64,000 nucleotides of DNA from positions 41,565,229-41,629,228 of the forward strand of contig CM055102.1 in assembly GCA_029204225.1 (NCBI GenBank). The letters run 5' to 3'. The notes under the pieces are model-generated. The model saw only the letters and a list, made by a program, of their open reading frames with translations, did no database searches and had not been told where the DNA came from. Each line of letters opens with the position of its first letter. Positions within the stretch are counted from its first letter, which is position 1. A program made the translations under genes and the position numbers. The DNA is from Diphasiastrum complanatum (taxonomy: Eukaryota > Streptophyta > Lycopodiopsida > Lycopodiales > Lycopodiaceae). Below are positions 25,020-34,272 of this stretch, piece by piece.

Positions 25020-25714
25020 AATTATATCTTCCTATCTTGAGTTTTGGGGCCATGCCTATCTTATTTCCATTGTATATTCTATTGTACACAAAGGTATGTG
25101 AATTGAGCACATAACCTTCTAGAATAGGTCGAGCTTGAGTTAGGTAGGTTCAATCTTGATGTCATGCAAAAGTTTAAATTACATGCAAAGTCATTCAGAG
25201 TGCATGCAAGCAACATGCAATCAGTGCATGCAACATGCAAAGTAGGTTTCATGATCTACACATGTCTAGATAATTTTGAGAGTTGACATGCAGTACATGC
25301 AATATCCATGCATGCAGTTTTACATGTGGATCCTTGGTAGTTGAGTTAACTAAGTAAAGTGGACTTTCCATGCAACTCCACTATAGGAATTCGAGCCTCT
25401 TTGATGTAGGGAAACTTTGGCATGTTTTGCCGTATTGTGAATATTGAGATTTTGGTGTTTTGGGCTCATTCTCTCTCTCTCTCTCTCTCAGGTTTTTTGT
25501 GTTGATTTTCTCTCTCTACCCGAGAGCAGGCTGTTTTTTCCATAGTGAGCACTTAAAATAATTTCTAATATTCATTTCTCATAGTAAAAAGTTAGTTTTT
25601 TCAGTCTGATGTATGTCAAGCTCTTGACTTAGATTTTTCAAGTAATATGTTTATTGATCAATCTTGTGCAATCACAACACCTCATAAAGTACCTGTAAGG
25701 TGTGTGGTGAAGTT
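25005..25714 (+). mobile_element. copia 3' LTR (or part), rich in CATGCA motifs
   Basis: It begins TGTGAAGATT right after the polypurine tract, overlapping the end of pol as in the intact element at 59174. From about 25132 on it is homologous to the inverted sequence at about 51240-52047 on the minus strand, which fixes it as an LTR family present twice here. It has at least eight CATGCA motifs in 25150-25320, a CT-rich stretch (about 25471-25489), and TTCACACGTGC at 25713 where gypsy sequence takes over. The 3' terminus is unclear. Confidence 0.65.
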
Positions 25715-25719
25715 CACAC

Positions 25720-26694
25720 GTGCTAAAAACCTCACATAAGTATGAAGGTGAGACACCTACATCATCCTCGAGCTATACTTCGGAGGATGAAGGGCTTCAG
25801 TCCGTAAGGACTGAGGAAGGGGAGAGATTTGTCACACTAAGTATACCTGCATACAATAATAAAGTAGAATATGTAGATAGAGGAGATTGTGGAGTCTCAG
25901 AGATTAGTGCTATTATAGGAGATCATATTATAGATAGAATACTAATAGACTCAGAATCCAGTATCAACTTAATAATAGAAACAATGTTTAAGAAATTAGG
26001 ACTAGAAAAACAGATACAGCCTATTACTTACCATGATATCCATTTAGGGTCTACCAAACAAATATTTTTTTCAGGCATTCTCACAGCCAGTCCAATAGGG
26101 GGTCACCTTTTGAGATGGGGTGAAGAGTTAGCCAGACCTACTGAATCTTGGATCAATTTCATAGAATGTTATGAGATTGACGAGGATGAGGAAATTCCAA
26201 CAACATCCGAGTTGAGGGAAGTTTTGGGTGGAACCAGAGCAAGCCTGATTGAAGGGATGGTAGATAAAACAGATTATGTAAAAATAGAAATTAATAAAGG
26301 TAAAATTTTGAGTTTATATAAACACCAATTGGACCAGGAACGTGAAGAGTGTATATTACTTCTTCAGAAATATCAAAACATATTTGCTTGGTCGATGGAC
26401 GATTTAATAGGAATACCAGTTAAATGGGGAGAACATAGAATAGATCTTATTCAGGGAACAATACTTGTTAGACAGAGACAATATAGATTGAATCCAAAAT
26501 ATTCCTTGTTAGTTAAAGATGAATTAGATAGATGTCTTAGAGTGGGTATTATATATCCTGTTCTAAGCAGTGAGTGGGTGTCACCAATAGTTATAGTACC
26601 TAAGAAGAAGACGGACAAGATTAGAGCTTGCCAAGATTTTAGAAAACTAAATGCTGCTACAGCAAAGGATTATCATCCTCTGCCTTTTGGGTAG
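25720..26694 (+). pseudogene. gypsy B protease and RT N-terminal region
   Basis: A 324-codon frame. Protease: IGDHIIDRILIDSESSINLI, where the usual DSG(S/A) active-site triplet reads DSE, a likely inactivating change. An acidic spacer follows, then QKYQNIFAWSMDDLIGIP, RQRQYRLNPKYSLLVKDELD, SEWVSPIVIVPKKKTDKIRA (motifs in pieces) and CQDFRKLNAATAKDYHPLPF. RT breaks off here, before its catalytic palm. Confidence 0.85.
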
Positions 26695-28118
26695 GGTAGC
26701 TAGATGGGTATTGTTATTAGATGACTTTAATTATGAAGTAGAATTAAGAAGAGACAAGGATCATCAAAATGTTGATTATATATCCCGCCTCCAAACGAAA
26801 AATCAAATTGATCCCATTTTTGATGAATTTTTGGATGAATATATAATGTGTATTCAATCGAAAACATCAATTTACATGGACATTAGTAACTTTTTACAGG
26901 ACCAGATTTATCTTGATTATTTTAATAAACAACAAAAAACTATTTTCCTTTCAAAAGTACGATCTTATACGATCATCAATAAAATATTGTATAAATCATG
27001 AGCTGACGATGGTCTTTGTCGATGTTTAGAACCAACCGAGACGACCACTGTAATAAGCGCATTACATGAGGAAGATTCGGGGGATCACTATGCTCTTAAA
27101 AATACTGCAAGAAAGATTCTTAATGCTAAATATTGGTGGCCTACCATCTATAGAGATGTTAAATTATTCATTCAAAAATGTGATGCATGTCAGAGAATGG
27201 GGAAACCCAGCTTCATGATACATTGGCCGCTTACTCCAATTATTCCCTTAGCACCTATTGAGAAGTGGGGGATAGATTTTGTAGGGCCTATTAAACCGAT
27301 CACGCGTAAAACTCGTCGACGTTACATTCTTGTTGCTACAGACTATGCTACCAAGATGGTAGAGGCCGAAGCCACAGTTAAAAACGATGCTAAGACTATA
27401 GCAAAGCTTTTATTCCGAAATATTATCATACGTTATGGATGTCCCTTAGAACTCGTTAGCGATAGGGGAACTCATTTTCTTAATCAGACCATCGAGGCCA
27501 TGTTGTCATACTTCTCCATTACGCATCGCCAAATCGCTCCATATAATCCAAAAGTGAATGGGCTTACGGAGCGAGCAAACGGAATTTTGTGTAAAATTTT
27601 GAATAAAGTAACGGAAACGCATTCTTCTGATTGGGATCAGAAGTTACCATCTATCTTATGGGCATACAGAGATGCCGAAAAGATCACAACTAGGTAGACT
27701 CCATACTATCTTGTGTATGGAATGCACCCCATATTACCAATAGAGTTCGAAGTTCCGACATTTCGCATCAGTAATGAAGAGCGAATGAATGAACACGATA
27801 CTCTCCAGGAGTGGATAATAGCTTTGACGCAACTGGAGGAGGATCGTCGTCTTTTATTAATCAAGGCTGAACAAGTTCAAAATAAAAGAAAAGAAATTTT
27901 TGATCAATCTATTAAAAAAATAAAAATAAAACGAGGGGACTACGTGCTTCTGTATGATAATAGACACATGTGGTTTCCAGGGAAATTACATACCTGATGG
28001 ATGAGACCTTACAAAGTGATAGAAGTTTTTAAAAATGGATCACTTCAATTAGCTGATCTTGAAGGACATTTATTTGATACTTGAGTAAATGGCTCAAGAG
28101 TGAAGCGCTACTATGACT
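26690..28118 (+). pseudogene. gypsy B RNase H tail and integrase
   Basis: After the RT break the frame resumes as GRVARWVLLLDDFNYEVELR (end of RNase H), NVDYISRLQ, a TGA at 26999-27001, the zinc-binding domain (HYALKNTARKILNAKYWWP ... CDACQRMGKP), IDFVGPIKP (Asp 1), SDRGTHFLNQ (Asp 2), NGLTERANGILCK (Glu), a TAG after AEKITTR (about 27697), YGMHPILPIEFEVPTF, RGDYVLLYDNRHMWFPGKL, a TGA at about 27997, and a final in-frame stop before VNGSRVKRYYD. The D,D,E residues are intact but at least four stops kill the ORF. Confidence 0.86.
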
Positions 28119-28580
28119 AATTTCCGATACTATTCACATTTTATCTAGTTTTTAAAAATCCATTACCTTTGGTCCAATAATTTCTATTGTAAGTTTGCAA
28201 AATTTGCAACACTTACATCTTCGCATTCTTCACCCATATGTTGTAACGAAATTTGCGACACTGTTCACATTTCATCCAACTGGCACTTTTTGTCAATCTT
28301 TCACCTTCGCAAAATGTGCGAAAAAGCCGACACCTTCGCTATGTTTGTATTTTTTGCTGCATTTTTTGCAGAAATGCCGACACCTTCGCTTCATCATTAT
28401 CACTATATTTCTTGCAAAAAACCCGACACCATTATGGTATGCTAAATAAATCCACCATTTTTAGGAACACGGAAATTGCGACACTTCAACCTTCACATTT
28501 TTTGGAATATACTTTCATTCCATCTTTGACCTTTGGAAAATTTGCGAAAAATATAATATTTCGCTAGTATGTTGCATATT
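28119..28580 (+). repeat. Irregular GCGAAA / GACACCTTCGCT motif array after gypsy pol
   Basis: Between about 28190 and 28570 the sequence repeatedly alternates TTTGCGA(A/C) with (G/C)CGACAC(C/T)TTCGC(T/A) at irregular 40-90 bp spacing. Similar wording (GCGAAAAATGC, GACACTGTC, TTGCG) returns at about 31690-31990. It probably belongs to the gypsy 3' non-coding region. Confidence 0.5.
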
Positions 28581-29259
28581 ATTTTGTTATGTTCCTTTGT
28601 TTTCATCATGTTTCCATGTCAACAGCATATTGGTAATATGCAAAAAACTCAACACCGTATTTTTCGCTCCCATACTTTTTTTTGCCATACATTTAATGAA
28701 AAAAACGATAGTCTTCGCTGCCAACCATATACATTGTTTCATAGATTATGTATATTATTTATTTTCGCAGTTCAATACTCATGTATACCAAGCTAAACTT
28801 TTGCAAACTGAGCGAAGCATTTGTGTATTTTGTTTATTTTTCATTTATTTATTTATTTTTGTTTTTTTTAAGGACTAGATACTTTATTGTTGAGTCTATA
28901 CCTTCAAAACAAAGGACACGCTTTCATTGATATTTATCTAATCCGTCGATATATCATCAATATACCAAAAACCTCAAATACTCCATTCGCATAGCTCCTT
29001 GCTTGTTGTCATAGGCATTTCTTCTGTGCCATCCACTCAGGGGAAGAGTCCTTCACCCTTGAGTATCAAAGATGTCTTAACTTTCCAGGCTAGAAAGTTA
29101 GATCCTGAAGAATCAAGTATCGTGCAGATCTCATTTTGTATGCTGCTGATTGAAGCCATTGCTTCTTGAAGTCTGTTTCCCTGTTGATGGTTGATTGTCT
29201 GAATGCTTGGCCTCCTGGATCTGCTAGCTTCTTGGCTATGTCAGAATATGACAGGGTGG
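28581..29259. other. AT-rich retroelement debris, no gene
   Basis: No supportable gene. The AT-rich stretch to about 28960 may still be gypsy 3' sequence. From about 29090 to 29290 the minus strand reads as a short open frame (YSDIAKKLADPGGQAFRQST...) directly after a primer-binding-site-like motif, where a gag leader would be, but no gag domain was recognised. Confidence 0.35.
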
Positions 29260-29311
29260 GCTCGGATACCACTGATGAGAAAAAATGTGATCGTGATATG
29301 CTCTGATACCA
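29260..29311 (-). promoter_or_regulatory. Duplicated initiator-tRNA-Met primer-binding-site motif
   Basis: On the minus strand TGGTATCAGAGC (29300-29311) is the standard plant LTR-element PBS. A second near copy, TGGTATCCGAGC, lies at 29260-29271; both are preceded by CTCATCAG. An LTR ending in CATCA would therefore lie from about 29313 upward on the plus coordinate. Confidence 0.65.
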
Positions 29312-29312
29312 C

Positions 29313-30285
29313 TGATGAGGAATCAATGGCGATTCGCAAAGGCGAATGCGGCACGACTCTCTCTCCCCCCTCAGATGGAGTTTAGATGCGATCGCTGGGT
29401 ACTGCCAGCGGAATCGTCAGATATTCCTGATGTTCATACAATTAATACATCATTCGACATAATTTCAACCAAAGTGCGGAATTCAAAAGAACAAGAAAAC
29501 TCAGATATACAAAATAAACAGCATATGCATTCGTATTCAAGATCAGATACAGTAAGAAAATTGTCTATATTGATTTCTCTTCTAAATTTCTTCAAGCACT
29601 GCATGCGAATCCACGCAGTGCGTTGGCGTGAGAGAAACACGGTCCTCTCACGAGTAATAGTCTTGCTTTACTAGTGGACAATTGGATCTTCTGATCCTAG
29701 ACACAGAGCTTTTCTCGCACGCAGGCGGAATTGCTGTTTGTAATTCGTCTTGATTGCTTACTAGCATCGAACTTCTATATATTACACATTGTGTATTCTA
29801 TTCTGATATATATGTCAAGTATAATCCAGTAAGTATGGTCTCTCTGTGTAAATATAAGATTAGAGTGATTAAGCATCTACAACTAACCAGAGAATCACAA
29901 GAGTGGCAGATTAGCCACGACCTAAGGAGTATCTGCTGACGTCATGCCATCAGATCAGATTACTGTACTTCTGGGTACTTGCGTGATCTTTGGTGGTACT
30001 CCTTGGGGCGTGAGCGCTGAACGAGTTTTGTTTACCTCGTCTGTCTTCTTTTATACTGGACCGCGAAGGAATCTCGTTCGTGGATCTTCCGTGTTCGCGA
30101 ACCGTTCGTCTTTTTCTCTGTTGACTTTCACATTCACGAAACTCTTCGTGTTCCGTGTCTCCAGATGTTCGAGTTCGTGAACATCTTTGTTAGCCGAAGG
30201 GTTAAAAGCTAGCAAGTCTTTGTAATCAGAAACATTTTGTTTCTTCAAAAAACCTTTGGTATGTTGCTATCAGACACACAGGCAG
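29313..30285 (-). mobile_element. Probable LTR (minus) next to the PBS
   Basis: Sequence starting TGATGAGG at 29313 (CA end on the minus strand) directly abuts the PBS motif. It has no coding capacity. CpG and GC content are higher than in neighbours (several GCGAA/TTCGTG words, 29335-29400 and 30060-30180). The far boundary is inferred from a change to coding-like plus-strand sequence near 30270. Confidence 0.4.
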
Positions 30286-30550
30286 CCATTCAACATTTTG
30301 TCAACCTAGAGAAAGTCTCAAAGAAGCTCGGAGCAAAATATGATTCCATTCAAGAGACCTAATCCAGAGGAATGAAGCATTGGAAGAGATCAAGGTTGAG
30401 CTGAAGTTAAAGAGCAAAGAGCTTAAAGCAACTCAATTGAAGCTAATAAAGAAAGATACAGCCCCTAAAGAAGTGAAAGACAGACAAGATGCTATGCTGG
30501 AGGTACTTGAAGCAATTCAAGAGCAGTCTAATGCATATGCACAGATTTGA
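30270..30550 (+). pseudogene. Coiled-coil coding relic, possibly gypsy accessory ORF
   Basis: Two plus-strand frames join by one frameshift near 30355: SDTQAAIQHFVNLEKVSKKL then RDLIQRNEALEEIKVELKL and KSKELKATQLKLIKKDT ... DAMLEVLEAIQEQSNAYAQI-stop. It is rich in K/E/L/I with heptad-like spacing. It lies downstream of gypsy B pol in the same orientation, as the coiled-coil ORF at 8643-10237 lies after a gypsy integrase tail. Shared origin is suggested by position and composition only; no sequence alignment was possible by eye. Confidence 0.35.
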
Positions 30551-30959
30551 GTATCAATAGAAAGAGAAGAGAGCCAGTTTCTATAAGCTTGCGTGTTCTT
30601 TCCCTTTGCGATCTCTTACAACATTACTTCTTATCAATTGAGCAAATACACTATACGATTTATAACAGTTTGTGATACTTCACACATATTTCTCATGTCT
30701 TACTAGATTTCAGTTACTCTAACGTGGATTTTCAGGCGTCACCAAAGAGCGACAATTCTAATTAACGTGTGCAGGGAATTAGCCAAAGCTGTTAAGTATA
30801 ACCATAAGCAGAACTTCTTTCAATTCTGAATGAGCTATATGTTCAGATAATGAACTTGTTTGATGCTCTGTTCTGTTTGCTTCCTGTGATAAGAACTAAT
30901 TCACTTTAATCGATCAAGAGGAATCATTAGCCAATTCAATTCTGTTTGATGAATCTATT
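30551..30959. other. Spacer, no gene seen
   Basis: AT-rich sequence without a supportable frame or boundary signal. Confidence 0.4.
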
Positions 30960-31235
30960 TGCTAGTTGCTGTCTGATCTGATTGCTTATTGTTATCCGAA
31001 GAGCCTAGAAGATAAAGTAACCTTTATAATCACAAACCTTGACCAAATCGTTTCACCATTGGTGTTTCTGGATGCCAATTTACCCAAATATCTTTGGATA
31101 ACCAGATATGTCACTGTAGTATTCATCGTGAATATTACACATCCCATTCCATTCACCTTCTTACATACACTTATCATACAAAAGAAGAGATTATTCTCTC
31201 TCTTGGGGAATGATCAAACCTTTCATACTACTTAA
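30960..31235 (+). pseudogene. Possible copia integrase C-terminal relic
   Basis: The frame LDANLPKYLWITRYVTVVFI and NITHPIPF resembles the copia segment following the integrase core (xxxLPKxFWxEAVxTAxYLINRxPS). The flanks do not extend the match, so it would be a very short, old fragment. Confidence 0.4.
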
Positions 31236-31310
31236 TTTAATGATTTTGTGAAAATCTATAACCTAGGCCACCACATTCAACATGGTTTTTGGTGAAATGG
31301 AAAGAGAAGA

Positions 31311-31313
<3 letters not shown>

Positions 31314-31404
<91 letters not shown>
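31314..31404. repeat. (GA)n tract followed by a 40-nt poly(G) run
   Basis: About 25 GA units (31314-31364) pass straight into 40 consecutive Gs (31365-31404), then GAGAGAGG. Confidence 0.9.
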
Positions 31405-31405
<1 letters not shown>

Positions 31406-33059
31406 GAGAGGTTATCTCAAATGCTCAAGATGCATGCTAATGGAAAAACCATAATTACTAAAACAATAACAAGAAAATGGAAAGCAAATGGAAAACACAA
31501 CAATAGCATTAGCATGAGCGCTTAGCAAATGAGGATGCTTTGGCTCTCCAAAATAGTAGAGTCTCCTCCTTCTCATTGTTGGATTTATCTCCTCTACTCT
31601 CCTAAATCCTATGTTAATCTGCCTTGTTGTTGCATTTTTACTCATGTTGTCGCATAGTCTGCATATTTGAACTGATTGTCGCTACAGTATTTTTATTTGG
31701 GAATTCCCACAGGCGAAAAATGCAACACTGTCACTTTTTCAACTTCGGGCCACCCTGAGCAACTAAGTGTTTGTGACACTTTCAGAAAAATGACAATCTG
31801 CATAAATACAAGCAAAGTTGAGCAAGCGAAAAATGCGAAAAAGGTGACACTGCCTTACAAATGCTGAAGGTGTCCTACAATAGCCAAAGGTGCCCTTATA
31901 GAAAGGCAAAGGTACCCTATAGATCATTTTTCTAAGGCATTTGACAAATTGTCACAATTTTTGCGTTTTCGTTAGTTTCAATTTTACGAAGCCCGATGTC
32001 GTAGCCTCCTCATGCTCATTCCATGCATTATGCAATCAGATTTGACAACAACAACAGCCGCCCACGATCTTCCACAGACAGCACAACCACTTCTTTTGTA
32101 CCTTCTTCATCTGCACACCTATAAAACTTATGTGTATATTGAATACCGTTTTAGTATTCAAGAGATATAAGATAGAACGAAATATCACTTGTAATCAGAG
32201 ATAGACATTTGTAGATGCCTTTGCGCATTGATTCTTTCTTTCAAATGTATCGTCAGTAGTAGGTTCATCACATTTACAGATTGCGTGATTAGCTTTGTAG
32301 CATGCGGTTACATTTGCCATTCTTTTGTGCTCACCTACATTATTGACCCGTGTATTTCGTTATACTTAATCTGATTACAGCTCAATTTGTTCCGTGTTCA
32401 GGTTAGTGTCAATATTGCAATGCTTTCTAATTGCTTAGGCTGGTTGTCTACTCTTTGTGACTGATTATTAGTCTGCTCTTCGCGACTGATTATTAGTCTA
32501 GCTCCTCACGACTAATTAACAACTAATAATTTGTCTAGCCATTTGCGACAAATTATTTGTCTGACATTTTGATGCTTAATGTTTGGCTACGTAATCAGAT
32601 CGAACATTATTTCTATCACTAATGTTCTGTTCGAGATTGATAGGTGTAGTCATGCTTGAGAAAAGAGGGAGATAGCTTGTTCCGCTGCGCACGAACATTT
32701 CCCATAAGTGTTCGTTTCTTTTTTAGTTATCTTTCTTCACCCCTCTTTCCAACACTCATTAGGCATGCAAATATGGTACAAGAGGTGTCTTTTTACCAAT
32801 AGGGAAGGCCCTTGCCCCAAAATCCTATTGGCTACTTCTAAAAATATGCACACTAATCTTGTCCATTCATTTTGGACCCAACTTAATCCAAGGGTCTTTA
32901 AAAAGTACTTTGGATTTCACATGATTCATGTGAGTCTCAAATTGGATGCAACTTGGAAAGTTTTTCTCTAAGTTCCTAGAGTTGACTTTGTGGCCTCAAG
33001 TGTTATTTTATTTTCAAAAAGGCCCAAGTCTTTTATTCTATTTACACTCAACTTGCGTG
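31405..33059. other. Retroelement non-coding debris
   Basis: No gene. 31690-31990 repeats the GCGAAAAATGC/GACAC wording seen after gypsy B, and 32430-32560 has three near-repeats of a GCGACTGATTATTAGTCT-like phrase, suggesting gypsy leader or LTR sequence. From about 32760 the text looks like copia LTR, with a near-perfect palindrome TCACATGATTCATGTGA at 32917-32933. Confidence 0.4.
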
Positions 33060-33064
33060 CTCAT

Positions 33065-34272
33065 TCCAGCAAGTTCACACGTGTGGGAAATGATTCTCAA
33101 GTGTGAATGATCTTATTAAGCATTATGATTAGCACACAAACTGATTCTAGATTGAATATCAAGATCTAGCCTAGCATGCTAAAAATCAAAGAATGATAGA
33201 TTTGATAAACAAGAGAGAAAAAATACAAGAATTTAATGCATGAGCTTAAGTCTCAACTCGAGTTAGAGAGAGAAAGAGAGCAATATTCAAGCAAATGATA
33301 GTGTAGATCCAAAATGGCATGGAATAGCTTCAAAGCTTGGTTCTTCATCAAAGATTATGAGAATGTCTACACATATTTATGGAGTTTGAGGTACCTCGAG
33401 GTAGAACCACATCCATCCAACTTCCATCCACATCTAAAAGTGAAAACTAGAGTATTAGTGGCATTTGTCACTTCTCATGCATGCATTTCTACCTACTTTT
33501 ACCAAATGTCATTTTTTCAAATAGAATTGTACAAATCATCATGCATGTGTCCATTTCACTTTGTGCATGCCTTGCATGTCACTATGGATCACTTACAACA
33601 ATTGCATGTGATCATTAGAGGAGTTCTAAATTTCAAAAAGATCCTTTGTAAAGATTCTTTTTATATTTTTTTATCAAATTTTTCTTACACATGGACCAAT
33701 CAAAACACTCAAATTTGAAATCTACGTAACGTAACTTTTTGAGTCCACATTTTGATTCGACACTAAAAATGGCATAACTTTTTAGTGATAAGTCTGAATT
33801 TAGCGGAGTTTTGTGCATTGGAAAGCGCTCAACAAGGGCTTTCCAATGATATGTTACATGACATACTTCTAAGCTATGATTAAAAAGTTATGGCAAGTCA
33901 AAAGTATTAGTGCTATAATATTTTAATAATATAAAAGACATCTTGCACGAATTCTTAACGATGCCACGAGTTTCTACAAGCATATTAATGCTTCTTGGTT
34001 TCCAAGGGGAGGCTCGAACCTGGGACCAAAGAAACTTTGGATGCCAAGCCAACCAACTGAGCCAACCCCGTTGGGTTACAAGCATATTAATGACATTTCT
34101 AAGTCTATAATCTATATGCAAGTTGTATACTATCAACTAGACTTGAGAAACCCATATAGCTCGAGTTTCTTCTAGGCCAAATTTGGCATTTACATTATGA
34201 AACAACAAATTTACATAGAAAAGCCTTTGTGACAAGCCTAAAATCAAGATAGATGATTTTTCATGTTCAACA
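33065..34272 (-). mobile_element. copia LTR, 3' LTR of element C (family shared with F)
   Basis: It begins on the minus strand with TGTTGAACATG at 34272, right after a T-rich/GGAG purine junction that follows pol, and runs to about 33065. It is closely similar to the LTR at 48382-49177 in the same orientation. Differences: a SINE insertion at 33991-34076; about 345 bp here that are missing there; and a roughly 30-bp loss between CTAG repeats near 33175. Contains TTCACACGTGTGGG at 33074-33087. Confidence 0.8.
33991..34076 (-). mobile_element. tRNA-derived SINE with 16-bp target duplication
   Basis: On the minus strand this 86-bp insert has GGCTCAGTTGG (A box) and GGTTCGAGCC (perfect B box) about 40 bp apart, the bipartite Pol III promoter of tRNA-related SINEs, and ends CCTTGGAAACCAAGAAG. 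It is flanked by exact 16-bp direct repeats TACAAGCATATTAATG at 33975-33990 and 34077-34092. The sister LTR at 48982-49001 has only one such site and no insert, i.e. the empty site. There is no poly(A), so it may be a short 3'-truncated or tRNA-head-only SINE. Confidence 0.82.

Larger units (their letters stand above)
25716..28118 (+). mobile_element. Ty3/gypsy retrotransposon B, internally deleted pol
   Basis: Plus-strand copy of the gypsy family seen at 5.3-11.0 kb. Order: gag end/protease, RT start, a jump to the end of RNase H, then a near-complete integrase ending in SRVKRYYD-stop at 28118. The 5' part is missing because copia LTR sequence runs up to about 25715. No LTR pair identified. 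Confidence 0.85.

Noticed and set aside
28195-28930. Several 60-100 codon plus-strand frames rich in Phe, Leu and Ile after gypsy B
   Set aside because: Products of AT-rich sequence with no motifs; overlapping frames equally open.
31289-31525. Glu-Arg/Gly repeat protein
   Set aside because: Produced by the GA and poly(G) tracts.
33314-33718. 134-codon plus-strand ORF repeated at 48669-48995
   Set aside because: It lies antisense in an LTR; the repeat is explained by the shared LTR family, and no protein family is suggested.
33991-34076. Functional tRNA gene
   Set aside because: A and B boxes are present, but no full cloverleaf could be drawn and the 16-bp direct repeats show it is a retroposed SINE.
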